Below, piece by piece: positions 1-9,118 of a stretch of 64,000 nt of DNA. Made by a program: the position numbers and the translations under genes. The notes below the pieces were generated by a model that was given only the letters and a program-made list of their open reading frames with translations, did no database searches and was not told the DNA's origin. Positions within the stretch are counted from its first letter, which is position 1, and the number at the start of each line of letters is the position of its first letter. The stretch lies in NCBI GenBank assembly GCA_001604185.1, contig LVAV01000028.1, forward strand, positions 124,001 through 188,000. The letters are read 5' to 3'. This DNA comes from Clostridiales bacterium Firm_16 (lineage in GTDB: Bacteria > Bacillota > Clostridia > Saccharofermentanales > Saccharofermentanaceae).

Positions 1-501
1 ATTGGATGGTATTGGTGTCACCGCTTCAGATTCAAGACCGATTCCGGCTTTTGTTGTTTCGGTGGCAAACGGATCACTCTGTGTGAGATCCTGAATGTCA
101 CTGATACCGATCATCTGTTTATACTCGTCGGTATCGATCTGCGGTGCGACCCATCGGTAGATCATGATCAGGATGAGTGCGATGATACATACGACCAGAA
201 TTCTGCGGATGATGAGCAGCCAGCGCTGTTTCCGAAACTTTCGGTCAACATATTCCTTAGTGGTGTAGCCCACAAGAACATAGACCTTATGAATGGATTT
301 GCGCTTAGGCATCCTCTTTTTCTCAGCAATTTTTTCTTTGATTTTCTGGGAGATCTTCCCCGGAAGGTTCTTAAAGAAATTCCACGTCGTTCGTCCTATG
401 AATGCAAAAAAATGGAGTACTGCAAACAACGCTCTTTCCCACCATGGGTCGCGGTTTCCTTCCTCATTGGGCGTATTGGAATTGAGTAATTCTTCGTCCA
501 T
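1..501 (-). CDS. Hypothetical single-pass membrane protein (3' part outside window)
   Basis: I read 167 codons from an ATG at 501 to the window edge without a stop, so the C-terminus is missing. The ATG follows an AGGAAG ribosome-binding site. The first ~95 residues are cytoplasmic-looking and very basic (Lys/Arg-rich around residues 45-70 and 80-96). One hydrophobic segment at about residues 97-113 (RRILVVCIIALILIMIYRW) is followed by an acidic, Thr/Ser-rich stretch that would be outside the cell. This is a type II membrane topology. I do not recognise the family. It lies 56 bp downstream of the 41-codon peptide at 558-683 on the same strand and could share its LexA-controlled transcript. 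Confidence 0.75.
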   Translation of the reverse strand, partial: MDEELLNSNTPNEEGNRDPWWERALFAVLHFFAFIGRTTWNFFKNLPGKISQKIKEKIAEKKRMPKRKSIHKVYVLVGYTTKEYVDRKFRKQRWLLIIRRILVVCIIALILIMIYRWVAPQIDTDEYKQMIGISDIQDLTQSDPFATETTKAGIGLESEAVTPIPSN

Positions 502-557
502 CTCTTCTTCTTCCTTTTAAGATATGAAGATTATAGCACAATGAGAAATGATGTGCA

Positions 558-683
558 TTACAACTTACTTATAGACGGGTTGATAATCATCATATAGGAA
601 AGAATTCCCAAAGCCAGGAGCAATAACGTACAGATTGAAATGATTACGAAAGCTGTATGATCGAAGTCTTTCTTTCTTCTCAT
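558..683 (-). CDS. 41-residue single-TM peptide divergent from lexA, candidate SOS gene
   Basis: The ATG at 683 follows an AAAGGA ribosome-binding site with good spacing, and 41 codons end in TAA. The product starts with a basic MRRKK cap, has one hydrophobic helix at about residues 11-35 (AFVIISICTLLLLALGILSY), and ends in a short polar tail. It is transcribed away from lexA, and the LexA box at 714-727 sits 31 bp upstream of its start. In many Firmicutes the divergent neighbour of lexA is a LexA-repressed division inhibitor (YneA), and Caulobacter has a tiny SOS membrane inhibitor (SidA). There is no LysM domain here, so it is not a YneA orthologue. The function is inference; that it is a gene rests on RBS, position and composition. 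Confidence 0.6.
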   Translation of the reverse strand: MRRKKDFDHTAFVIISICTLLLLALGILSYMMIINPSISKL

Positions 684-713
684 AGGTGTTCCTTTCTTTG
701 TTTTGTTTAGATA

Positions 714-727
714 CGAACAATCGTTTG
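714..727. promoter_or_regulatory. LexA box
   Basis: CGAACAATCGTTTG matches the Gram-positive LexA operator CGAAC-N4-GTTYG in both half-sites. It overlaps the -35 hexamer of the lexA promoter by three bases and lies just upstream of the divergent 41-codon gene, so one operator can repress both. Confidence 0.85.
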
Positions 728-753
728 ACAACCGATAGAAGGAATGATAATAT
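725..753 (+). promoter_or_regulatory. lexA promoter
   Basis: TTGACA (725-730), 17 bp spacer, TAATAT (748-753). The start codon of lexA is 27 bp further on. The LexA box covers the first half of the -35, which fits autorepression. Confidence 0.85.
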
Positions 754-780
754 GAAATAAAAAATCACGGAGGTCGATAT

Positions 781-1422
781 ATGGGCGTCTACAGGTTTAC
801 CAGAAGCAATCTGAATGAAACATTAGAAATCATATATTCTTTTATCGTGTCCTATGTTAGGAAAGAAGGTTATCCGCCTTCTGTTCGCGAGATCTGTCAG
901 GGTGTCGGTATTAAGTCTACCTCTACTGTTCATGCACACCTGCACCGACTTCAGGAAGCCGGTAAGATCGAGTATACTCCAGGTAAGAGACGCGCGATCC
1001 TTATTAAGGAAAGCAAGAAGAAATCTAATGCGTCTTCTATGACGAAGATTCCTCTTGTTGGTACGGTTACAGCGGGCGTGCCGATCTTAGCGGAGGAGAA
1101 CGTCGAATCATATATGCCCTTCCCTTCCGAGTATTTCAATTCTGCTGAATACTTCATGCTGAAGGTCCGTGGTGACAGCATGATCAATGCACATATCATG
1201 GATGGAGATTATGTCATTGTACGCCGTGACAATATGGCGAATATGAATCAGATCGTTGTTGCTTTGATCGGCAACGAGGCTACCGTGAAGAGATTGTCTT
1301 ATCGTGGCGGCCATGCCCTGCTGCTTCCTGAGAATCCGGCTTATTCACCGATTCCCTTCGAAGATGACGATTGTCGTATTCTAGGTGTGGTATCCGGAAT
1401 CTTCCGATCGAAAGTCAATTGA
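781..1422 (+). CDS. lexA: LexA repressor, SOS regulator with self-cleaving domain
   Basis: Full-length LexA (213 aa). The N-terminal winged helix (residues ~8-75) carries the family's YPPSVREIC and STSTVHAHL segments, which bind the operator. The C-terminal peptidase S24 domain has the Ala98-Gly99 cleavage bond (VTAGVP), nucleophile Ser133 in GDSM and general base Lys170 in EATVKR. The start is fixed by GGAGG seven bases upstream. The protein represses SOS genes and cleaves itself when RecA filaments form on damaged DNA. A LexA box overlaps its own promoter. Its 3' end overlaps the convergent hfq stop by 8 bp. Confidence 0.97.
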   Translation: MGVYRFTRSNLNETLEIIYSFIVSYVRKEGYPPSVREICQGVGIKSTSTVHAHLHRLQEAGKIEYTPGKRRAILIKESKKKSNASSMTKIPLVGTVTAGVPILAEENVESYMPFPSEYFNSAEYFMLKVRGDSMINAHIMDGDYVIVRRDNMANMNQIVVALIGNEATVKRLSYRGGHALLLPENPAYSPIPFEDDDCRILGVVSGIFRSKVN

Positions 1423-1816
1423 CCTTCTTCTCATCTATTACTAAGCTTTCTTCTGAAACGCGATTCATTTCTCTTTCCGGGATAATGAGTCGCTTTCCGT
1501 TTCTTGGGGAAATATAATTGATTGAATGCTTATAGATCAGAAGCTGGGTCATCTCGTTATGAAGAACGATCGTATCCTGGTCATAACCGTCGATGATTCC
1601 GATGATGATCTCCCCTGATTTCGTCACGACTTCCACATCAGTGAATTCTTTTCTGCAGCTGTTCAGAAAGATTTCATGGACATGGATCGGAGATCGGGAG
1701 TTGTTTTCAGGATACTTGGTCTTATACCCGTTGTTACGAAGATCATTGATCTTGGGACCGCGCATCCAGTCATTTGAAAACGTGCGAGATTGCCTGATTG
1801 AGTTTGTTTTTATCAT
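1415..1816 (-). CDS. hfq: Hfq-like RNA chaperone with long N-terminal extension
   Basis: Residues ~46-104 form an Sm-like fold with both Hfq signatures: FLNSCRKE near the start of the domain (as FLNALRKE in Hfq) and the Sm2 motif YKHSINYISP (as YKHAISTVVP). The position directly after miaA is the classic hfq locus. Start: ATG 1816 with AAGGAGGG upstream; an earlier in-frame start at 1858 lacks a site. At 133 aa it is much longer than usual Firmicutes Hfq (~75 aa): a basic 45-residue N-terminal extension and a ~29-residue tail flank the core. Hfq hexamers bind A/U-rich RNA and promote sRNA pairing. The core assignment is secure; the extension's role is unknown. A hairpin overlaps the ribosome-binding site (1826-1869). 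Confidence 0.85.
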   Translation of the reverse strand: MIKTNSIRQSRTFSNDWMRGPKINDLRNNGYKTKYPENNSRSPIHVHEIFLNSCRKEFTDVEVVTKSGEIIIGIIDGYDQDTIVLHNEMTQLLIYKHSINYISPRNGKRLIIPEREMNRVSEESLVIDEKKVN

Positions 1817-1825
1817 ATAAATCCC

Positions 1826-1869
1826 TCCTTGAAAATATTTGTGAGGCAATAGTAACACGTTTTCAAGGA
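1826..1869 (-). promoter_or_regulatory. Leader hairpin overlapping the hfq ribosome-binding site
   Basis: Two perfectly complementary 10-bp arms (TCCTTGAAAA at 1826-1835 and TTTTCAAGGA at 1860-1869, + strand) are separated by 24 nt. In the hfq mRNA the downstream arm contains the AAGGA of the AAGGAGGG ribosome-binding site (1823-1830), so folding would hide it. This suggests translational control of hfq. Confidence 0.6.
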
Positions 1870-1927
1870 AAAAGCATGATTCTGACAGGATAATTTTATA
1901 CTATTGCGTTATAATCGGTACTGTCAA

Positions 1928-2860
1928 TTATAATTTCGGCGTATATTCTGTCAAATTTTCATGAGAAACCCAGCAAATTCCGTCTAAATGACGAAACCAG
2001 GTGAGTTGTCTCTTCGCATAATTGCGTGTGTGCTGCTTCAGTTTTTCAATCGATTCTTCCAGTGAACATCTCTGCTCAAAATAGGGGAAGAATTCTTTAT
2101 AACCGATCGCCTGCATCGCTGTGATATTCTTGTCCAGATGTTGATCGTAAAGCCAACGGGCTTCCTCAAGGATCCCCTGCTCCATCATAAGATCCACTCG
2201 ACGGTTGATACGTGCATACAGTTCTTCACGTGGCCAGTCTATACAGAAAAGACGGAAAGGATATCTGGCGCCTTCTTTGAGAGATTCCTGATGGATCTCA
2301 TTTGTCGTTTTTCCAAGAGAAAGACACAGAGCCAGTGTATGGACCACACGTTTTGTATTATTGGGATGGATCTTCGATGCTCCCTCAGGATCCAGGGTTT
2401 CCAGTCGCTTATAGAGTTCATCGATACCGTCTCGCTCTGCCCGGGCATACAATTCCTCTTCCAGTTCCCTGTCAACAGGGGCATCATCAAATGAGATACC
2501 TTTATAAAGTGCGGATACATATTGTCCGGTCCCGCCACAGAAAACCGGAAGTTTCCCTCTGGAAAGAATGTCTTCAATCGCTTCGTAAGCCTTCTCCAGA
2601 TAAGAGGCAACATTAAACGATTCATCCGGCGCAACCAGATCGATCAGATGATGGGGAACCTTCTTCTGCTCCTCTTCTGTTGGTTTAGCCGTACCGACTG
2701 AAAGAGTCTTATAGATCTGCATGGAATCGCAGCAGCAGATCTCCCCGTTGTTTTCCAAAGCGATGCGGATAGCAAAATCTGTTTTCCCGCTGGCAGTAGG
2801 ACCACAGATAACAGGTATGCACTTATGCCCTGTGATAGAAAACAGTTCTTGCTCAGTCAT
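1928..2860 (-). CDS. miaA: tRNA dimethylallyltransferase
   Basis: The 310-aa product has the P-loop GPTASGKT at residues 20-27, the family's D-S-M-Q-I-Y motif (substrate/Mg site) at about 45, and FCGGTGQYVSALYKG around 107-121. It transfers dimethylallyl from DMAPP to A37 of tRNAs reading UNN codons, the substrate later methylthiolated by MiaB, whose gene is in the same cluster. It lies 9 bp after mutL and 111 bp before hfq. Length is normal for the family. Confidence 0.96.
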   Translation of the reverse strand: MTEQELFSITGHKCIPVICGPTASGKTDFAIRIALENNGEICCCDSMQIYKTLSVGTAKPTEEEQKKVPHHLIDLVAPDESFNVASYLEKAYEAIEDILSRGKLPVFCGGTGQYVSALYKGISFDDAPVDRELEEELYARAERDGIDELYKRLETLDPEGASKIHPNNTKRVVHTLALCLSLGKTTNEIHQESLKEGARYPFRLFCIDWPREELYARINRRVDLMMEQGILEEARWLYDQHLDKNITAMQAIGYKEFFPYFEQRCSLEESIEKLKQHTRNYAKRQLTWFRHLDGICWVSHENLTEYTPKL

Positions 2861-2869
2861 AGCTTCTCC

Positions 2870-4801
2870 TTAGACGATACGCTTGAATTCTTTCTCGATC
2901 TCATTCTGGGATAGACGGATCACGATAGGACGTCCATGAGGACAGTGATACGGATCATCGAGCTGAACCAGTTGTTCCAGAAGTCCCTGGATCTCGATAT
3001 CATGAAGCTTGTCGTGACCTTTGACAGCGGCTTTACAGGATGCCGTGGCCAGAGAAAGGATCAGCGCATTCTTCTGTGTCCGACTGGCATGCATCCATTC
3101 ATCGATCATGAGGATGAAAGATTCTTTCACATGGTTCGGATCGACTTGTGCAGGTACAGTACGGATCGCAATATCCCGATCTCCCATGGATGTGATCTCA
3201 AATCCGATATCGGCTAGTCTGTCTTTATTCTCTTCGATAAAGCACACATCGGAACGGGACATAGAAACAATGACCGGTGTCAGTAACGGCTGCGTGACGA
3301 TCTCTTTGGCCATCTCCTGCGCTACCAGTTTCTCGTAAAGGATCTTCTCGTGAGCGGCATGTTGATCGATCATGATCAGACATCCTTCTTTCGATTCCAG
3401 AAGGATATATGTATCGAAAAGAGTACCGATGACGCGAGAGGAAGTCAGCTCATGGAGACTTTCTTCCTTAGCGGAAACCGGAAGTTCTGGCTGTGTATAT
3501 TCTTCTTCCTTTACAGCAGGTTCGGGATCCGAAGCTGCACTCTTTGTCTCAACAGGTATAGCCACCGGCTGATACGAAGGGGTCTCTTCTGCAAAATGCA
3601 TATTGGAATATCCGATTCTTTCCGGAAATGGCTTTGCGACCTCAGCAGGCTTCTTTACTTCCTGATACGGTAGTGAATCCGTAAGAGATACATCCTCTTT
3701 CGGCTTAGTGATGGTCGGCGTGGCCACCGGAGTAAACGGTAACGGTGCCGGTTCCGGCTTTGTTGCAACCGTCTTCTCTTCTTCCGGATGGAACGTGTAC
3801 TCGCGACTCATGGATTCAGTGGTCAGAGTATTCAGGATCGCATGATATACGGCGCGATAGATCACCGATTCATTCGAGAACCGTACTTCTGCCTTCTGTG
3901 GATGTACATTTACGTCCAGTTCGGCAGAATTCATGTAGATGTCCAGGATCACGAAAGCATATTTACCCTTCATCAACATGTTGGTGTACGCTGCATCTAC
4001 GGCAGATGTGATCGTTTTCGAACGAATCAGGCGCTGGTTTACAAAGAAGATCTGTTCGGATCGTGATGCACGAGAAATAATCGGCAGGCCGGCAAAACCC
4101 TTCACGGTGATACCATCAATGTTGCTGTCGATCTCACGGCAAGAATCAACGATTTCCTTACCATAAACAGTATAAAGTGCGGATTTGGTATCACAGTTTC
4201 CGGGGCTGTTAAGCACTGTTTTTCCATTCTTGATCAGCCGGAAAGAAATATCTGTATGGCAGAGAATGAAGCGCTCCACCAGGACTTGGATGTAGTTCGC
4301 TTCGGTCTGGTCCTTTTTCAGGAATTTAAAGCGGGCAGGCAGATTATAGAAAAGATCCCGCACTTCTACTGTTGTGCCGCTCTGGGCGCCTACAGAAGTA
4401 CAGGAGATAAACTGACCTGCTTCATATTTTACGCAGGTTCCTCTCTCAGCGAGAGGTTCCTTTGTAGTCAATGTGACTTTAGATGCCGCCGCAATACTGG
4501 CCAGAGCCTCGCCGCGGAAACCCATTGAATGTAATGAGAACAATTCGTCCAGAGAACGTAGTTTACTGGTGGCATGACAGATAAACGCTTTCTTGGCATC
4601 TTCTTCATCCATACCACAGCCGTTATCTCGAACACGGATCAGCGTAATACCGCCATCCTGGATCTCTACGGTGATCTGGGTTGCTCCTGCATCGATGGAG
4701 TTCTCCATCAATTCCTTTACGATGGACATCGGTCTTTCAATTACTTCGCCGGCTGCAATGGCGTTGGCTGTTGCCGCATCCAAAACCTGGATCCTGGACA
4801 T
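2870..4801 (-). CDS. mutL: DNA mismatch repair protein MutL (endonuclease type)
   Basis: 643 aa from ATG 4801, two bases after the mutS stop; AAGGAG upstream lies inside the mutS 3' end. An earlier in-frame start (4828) is unlikely. The N-terminal GHKL ATPase has ELMENSIDAG, DNGCGM and GFRGEAL. A low-complexity Pro/Glu/Val-rich linker (~335-445) separates it from the C-terminal dimerisation/endonuclease domain, which carries the metal motif DQHAAHEKILYE and the zinc-site motif CPHGRP. The motif is that of nicking MutL proteins found in bacteria without MutH. It is loaded by MutS at mismatches. Confidence 0.97.
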   Translation of the reverse strand: MSRIQVLDAATANAIAAGEVIERPMSIVKELMENSIDAGATQITVEIQDGGITLIRVRDNGCGMDEEDAKKAFICHATSKLRSLDELFSLHSMGFRGEALASIAAASKVTLTTKEPLAERGTCVKYEAGQFISCTSVGAQSGTTVEVRDLFYNLPARFKFLKKDQTEANYIQVLVERFILCHTDISFRLIKNGKTVLNSPGNCDTKSALYTVYGKEIVDSCREIDSNIDGITVKGFAGLPIISRASRSEQIFFVNQRLIRSKTITSAVDAAYTNMLMKGKYAFVILDIYMNSAELDVNVHPQKAEVRFSNESVIYRAVYHAILNTLTTESMSREYTFHPEEEKTVATKPEPAPLPFTPVATPTITKPKEDVSLTDSLPYQEVKKPAEVAKPFPERIGYSNMHFAEETPSYQPVAIPVETKSAASDPEPAVKEEEYTQPELPVSAKEESLHELTSSRVIGTLFDTYILLESKEGCLIMIDQHAAHEKILYEKLVAQEMAKEIVTQPLLTPVIVSMSRSDVCFIEENKDRLADIGFEITSMGDRDIAIRTVPAQVDPNHVKESFILMIDEWMHASRTQKNALILSLATASCKAAVKGHDKLHDIEIQGLLEQLVQLDDPYHCPHGRPIVIRLSQNEIEKEFKRIV

Positions 4802-4802
4802 A

Positions 4803-7517
4803 TCATGTATCTCCTTTCGCTTTCTCAATGAGCGAATACAGAATGTTCATGGCCTCAAGCGGTGTGATCCTTGAAATATCCATATCCGCCAATTCCTGTC
4901 GGAGAGAATCCGAGTCATTCTTATATCCGTCCTTCGGTGCGAAGATCGGAAGCTGACCGGACATAGGGGATTCGAAACGCTCCTCTTCTCCTTCTGATGA
5001 TTCATATGTGATCGCCATCTTCTTCATTTTCTCCAGTTCAGAGAGAATGACATTGGCGCGGTTAACTACATCGACAGGCACGCCTGCAAGCCTTGCCACT
5101 TCGATTCCGTAACTGTCGGAAGTACCGCCGATGGAGATCTTGTGAAGAAAACTGACTTCTTTATTCTTCTCTTCTACTTCAACATGTGCGTTATATACAC
5201 CTTCGATGGTCTTCTCCAGCTGGTTCAATTCGTGATAGTGCGTGGCGAAGATCGTACGGGCAAACATGATCGAACGGTTCGATACAAATTCAATGATCGC
5301 CCAGGCAATTGCCAGTCCATCGTAGGTGCTGGTACCTCTTCCTACCTCATCCAGAAGCAGGAGGCTGCGGTATGTGGCATTACGAAGGATCGATGCCACT
5401 TCGTTCATCTCAACCATAAATGTAGACTGGCCGAGGGAAATATCATCTGACGCGCCGATTCTGGTGAAGATTCGGTCAACTACACCGATATGGGCTGAGG
5501 ATGCCGGAACGAAGCTTCCGATCTGAGCCAGAAGTACGATCAAAGCAGTCTGCCTCATATAGGTCGATTTACCAGCCATATTCGGACCGGTAAGGATCAT
5601 GACACGCTTGCTGTCTGCATTCATATTGATGCTGTTGGGAACAAATTCACCATCTTTCAGCATCTTCTCGACAACCGGATGACGTCCGTCCTCGATTTCA
5701 AGAACAGCAGATTCATCCACGTTCGGGCGACAGTAATTGTTTCTTTCCGCCAGTTCACCCAAGGACATAATCACGTCGATCAATGCGATAGCCGAAGCCA
5801 CCTTGAACAGACGATGTACCTGTAGTGCGATTTTGCTACGGATATCACAGAAAAGATCGTACTCGAGGTTGATCAGTTTCGCAGTAGATCCGACAATGGT
5901 GTCCTCGATCTTCTTGATCTCTTCAGTAATGTAACGCTCACCGGTAGTGAGAGTCTGCTTACGTATATAGCGGTCCGGCACCAGCGGAATATTACCCTTA
6001 GATACTTCAATATAGTAACCGAAGACCTTGTTATAATTGATCTTCAGATTCTTGATCCCGGTTGCTTCTCTCTCCTTGGATTCCATCTCCAGAATGATGG
6101 ATTTTCCATTGATGGAGGCATTGCGAAGATAGTCAGCTTCCTCATTATAGCCTTCCTTGATGAGTCCGCCTTCCTTGATGGTAATCGGAGGATCTTCTGC
6201 GATAGATGCATCCAGAAGTTCGTAAATGTCGGTCAGCGGCTCCAGATCCGAAACAGCTTTGGCCAGGACACCCTTATTGAAATGCGATGCGCAATCGACA
6301 ATGTAAGGCAGTTTTGCTAATGTGTTCCGCAGACTCAGAAGATCTCTGGCATTTACGTTAGAAAGAGATACCCTGGAAGCAAGTCTTTCGATGTCATAGA
6401 CACCTTGCAACGCCTCGCGCAATTCCTGTCGCATAATGAAGGATTCTTTGGCTTGCTCTACTGCATCCAGACGGTCACGGATCAAGGAAATATCGATCAA
6501 TGGTTCCTCGACAAACTGTCGAAGTAATCTGCCGCCCATGGACGTCTGTGTCAGGTCGATGGCCCACAAAAGACTTCCCTTCTTGGACTTAGAACGGATG
6601 GTGGAGGTGATCTCCAGATTAGTTCTGGTAGCTACATCCAGTTCCATAGTATCCGATACTTCAAAAATCCTCGCCTCGGAAAAGTGTGTTACGCAGGATT
6701 GCTGCGTCTCATCAAGATACGCAAGGATCGCATCAATGGCAGAAAGCAGAAGCACGTTCTTGGTCTCTTCGGCAAAGGACTTCTTCCCTTTCTTATTCTT
6801 GGTAGAGGATGAGTCTTCTTTATACTCTTCCGGAAGCACACGCTCGGAAAGGCCGCTACGGAAATCCGAGTTGGCACGCAGCGTTACCGAAGAGACAAGG
6901 TTTTCCGAAATATAAGTAAAGAGAGGATCTTTAAAGAAATCCTCATTATAGATCAACTCGGAAGCACGGTATTTCGAAAGAAGGTTCACCAGGTGTGCGG
7001 AAGTATTTCCGGTGATCAGCTGGGTCGCTTCAATGGTGCCGGTGGTGATATCCGCGGCAGCGAGACCATACTGCATACCGATCTTGTAAACACAGGCCAG
7101 GAAGTTGTTCTTCTTATCATCCAGACCATTGGTATCCGTAACCGTACCCGGAGTAAGAACTCTGGTAATAGAACGCTTGACCAGACCTTTTGCCAGGGCC
7201 GGATCTTCCATCTGCTCACAGATGGCAACCTTATACCCCTGGGTCACCAGTCTCTGCATATAAGAAGACGCAGAATGATGCGGTACACCGCACATCGGTG
7301 CACGTTTCTCAAGACCGCAGTCACGAGAAGTCAGCGTTAATTCCAGGAGCCGGGAAACCAGGATGGCATCGTCAAAGAACATCTCATAGAAGTCGCCCAG
7401 GCGGAACATGAGTATCGCATCTTTAGCCACATCTTTCATCTCGAAATACTGACGCATCATGGGAGAAAGCTTGGTCGAATCTACGGTTGCATAAGTTAAC
7501 AGTTCTTCATTATCCAT
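4803..7517 (-). CDS. mutS: DNA mismatch recognition protein MutS
   Basis: 904 aa from ATG 7517, which overlaps the last 8 bases of miaB; GGAG lies ten bases upstream. A longer reading from TTG 7544 is less likely. Domain I contains the mismatch-binding FYEMFF (Phe-x-Glu). The ATPase domain has Walker A GPNMAGKSTYMRQ, Walker B LLLDEVGRGTSTYDG and ATHYHEL. A short basic insertion around residues 245-258 (NKKGKK) is unusual but does not disturb domains. It is translationally coupled to miaB upstream and mutL downstream. Confidence 0.97.
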   Translation of the reverse strand: MDNEELLTYATVDSTKLSPMMRQYFEMKDVAKDAILMFRLGDFYEMFFDDAILVSRLLELTLTSRDCGLEKRAPMCGVPHHSASSYMQRLVTQGYKVAICEQMEDPALAKGLVKRSITRVLTPGTVTDTNGLDDKKNNFLACVYKIGMQYGLAAADITTGTIEATQLITGNTSAHLVNLLSKYRASELIYNEDFFKDPLFTYISENLVSSVTLRANSDFRSGLSERVLPEEYKEDSSSTKNKKGKKSFAEETKNVLLLSAIDAILAYLDETQQSCVTHFSEARIFEVSDTMELDVATRTNLEITSTIRSKSKKGSLLWAIDLTQTSMGGRLLRQFVEEPLIDISLIRDRLDAVEQAKESFIMRQELREALQGVYDIERLASRVSLSNVNARDLLSLRNTLAKLPYIVDCASHFNKGVLAKAVSDLEPLTDIYELLDASIAEDPPITIKEGGLIKEGYNEEADYLRNASINGKSIILEMESKEREATGIKNLKINYNKVFGYYIEVSKGNIPLVPDRYIRKQTLTTGERYITEEIKKIEDTIVGSTAKLINLEYDLFCDIRSKIALQVHRLFKVASAIALIDVIMSLGELAERNNYCRPNVDESAVLEIEDGRHPVVEKMLKDGEFVPNSINMNADSKRVMILTGPNMAGKSTYMRQTALIVLLAQIGSFVPASSAHIGVVDRIFTRIGASDDISLGQSTFMVEMNEVASILRNATYRSLLLLDEVGRGTSTYDGLAIAWAIIEFVSNRSIMFARTIFATHYHELNQLEKTIEGVYNAHVEVEEKNKEVSFLHKISIGGTSDSYGIEVARLAGVPVDVVNRANVILSELEKMKKMAITYESSEGEEERFESPMSGQLPIFAPKDGYKNDSDSLRQELADMDISRITPLEAMNILYSLIEKAKGDT

Positions 7518-9003
7518 CGATGAAGCTCTCCAATTCTCCTTCAACTGAGAAAGGCTTGGCTTTCGTGATCTTCACGATGGCCAGTTCGCCTTCCAGATCA
7601 TCTGCGTTGAAATCTGCGGCATTCGGGTCAATAGACCTGCCACGCAATACTTTTCCTTGCGGAATCGTAAAATTCACCAGGCGGTTGGAACGGGTCCTGC
7701 CGGTCAATACATTCGGTGCGGTGGCACTTTGTCCCTCGATCAGGATCTCTTCTTCCTTACCGACAACCGATTCGTTCGAGGCCAGTGTCAGTGCATTCTG
7801 AAGCTCAAGAAGTCTTCCGAAGCGTTCTGTGACCACATCCTGCGGGATCTGATCCGGAAAAGCCGCGGCTTTCGTATCTGGTCTTCTGGAATATTGGAAT
7901 GTAAAAGCACTGTCGAACTTGACCTTGCGGATCACATCCATGGTCATCTCGAAATCTTCTTCTGTCTCACCCGGAAATCCTACGATGATATCTGTAGACA
8001 ACGTGGCATCCGGCAGGCACTCTCTGAATTTCAGAGCAGTACGAAGATACTGAGCCTGGTCGTAGTGGCGGTTCATCCGCTTCAGCACGGAATCGCTTCC
8101 TGATTGCATCGGAAGATGAAGGTGCCTCTCGATGTTCGGATATTTCTGCATAGTATAGATGACTTCATCAGAGATATCCTTCGGATGAGAAGTCATGAAA
8201 CGGATCCTGGAAAAACCGGGGATCTGCGCCGCTCTGGCCAGTAATTCGGCGAAGGAGATCTCACCTTCTTTATCGTTTCCGTAGGAATTGACATTTTGCC
8301 CCAGAAGCATGACTTCTTTATATCCTTCTTTCGCAAGATCGGAAAGCTGGGAAAGGATCTTCTCGGAAGACCGGGAACGTTCGCGGCCTCTGGTATAAGG
8401 AACAACACAATACGTACAGAAGTTATTGCATCCATACATAATCGGCACCAGGGCCCGGAATTTTCTCTCGCGGGATACCGGAAGATCATTGTCTTCTACC
8501 AGATAGTCCTCTTCTGATACACTGAAAACACGTTTCCTCTGGCACAGTTTCTTCTCCATGATCTGCGGAAGCAGATGGATATCCTGCGGACCGAAACATG
8601 TATCAACAAAGGGGAAACTCTTCTTAATGCGCTCCACGTTCGCGGGCTGTTTCATCATGCAGCCGCAAACCCCGATGAAAAGCTTCGGATTCTGCTTCTT
8701 CCAAGTCTTATACATACCAAGATTTCCGAAAAGACGCACATCCGCGTTCTCGCGGATCGTACAGGTATTCAAGAAAAGAAAATCAGGAATATCGTCTTCC
8801 TGTGCCCGGATCAAACCAAGGGATTCAAGGATGCCGGCGATCTTCTCGCTGTCCGATTCATTCAGCTGACAGCCATAGGTGCGGATATAGTAAGTGAGAT
8901 TTCTTCCTTCTTCAAGGATCCGGTCACGGATCTTGGTTTTCAAGGATTCAAGAACAGAGTTATAGCGCAATAACTCATCTTGCGATACAATAACAGTTGA
9001 CAC
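7510..9003 (-). CDS. miaB: tRNA-2-methylthio-N6-dimethylallyladenosine synthase
   Basis: 497 aa, GTG start preceded by GAGG at 8-base spacing. The N-terminal MTTase domain has three Fe-S cysteines (YGCQLNESD, LNTCTIRENA, GVCGCMM). The radical-SAM core has CNNFCTYC, the CxxxCxxC ligand set for the second cluster, followed by PYTRGRERSR. A TRAM RNA-binding domain ends the protein. It adds a methylthio group to isopentenyl-A37 made by MiaA. It is the first gene of the miaB-mutS-mutL-miaA-hfq cluster, divergent from the DacA-like gene. Confidence 0.95.
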   Translation of the reverse strand: MSTVIVSQDELLRYNSVLESLKTKIRDRILEEGRNLTYYIRTYGCQLNESDSEKIAGILESLGLIRAQEDDIPDFLFLNTCTIRENADVRLFGNLGMYKTWKKQNPKLFIGVCGCMMKQPANVERIKKSFPFVDTCFGPQDIHLLPQIMEKKLCQRKRVFSVSEEDYLVEDNDLPVSRERKFRALVPIMYGCNNFCTYCVVPYTRGRERSRSSEKILSQLSDLAKEGYKEVMLLGQNVNSYGNDKEGEISFAELLARAAQIPGFSRIRFMTSHPKDISDEVIYTMQKYPNIERHLHLPMQSGSDSVLKRMNRHYDQAQYLRTALKFRECLPDATLSTDIIVGFPGETEEDFEMTMDVIRKVKFDSAFTFQYSRRPDTKAAAFPDQIPQDVVTERFGRLLELQNALTLASNESVVGKEEEILIEGQSATAPNVLTGRTRSNRLVNFTIPQGKVLRGRSIDPNAADFNADDLEGELAIVKITKAKPFSVEGELESFIDG

Positions 9004-9118
9004 GTAAATTACCTCGATTTCTATTTCGATTTATTTTCGTATTTTCTATCTAATGATACACGAAGAATCGTTTTTTGGAAATGACATACGTTACAGTTTT
9101 TGAACAGGAAACACAAAT

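Noticed and set aside
565..768. A 67-codon minus-strand frame covering the lexA/peptide intergenic region
   Set aside because: It lies across the LexA box and the lexA promoter and has no ribosome-binding site; the 41-codon frame in another phase is better supported.
4803..7544. Longer MutS starting from TTG 7544
   Set aside because: The ATG at 7517 has a good ribosome-binding site and gives the usual N-terminus.
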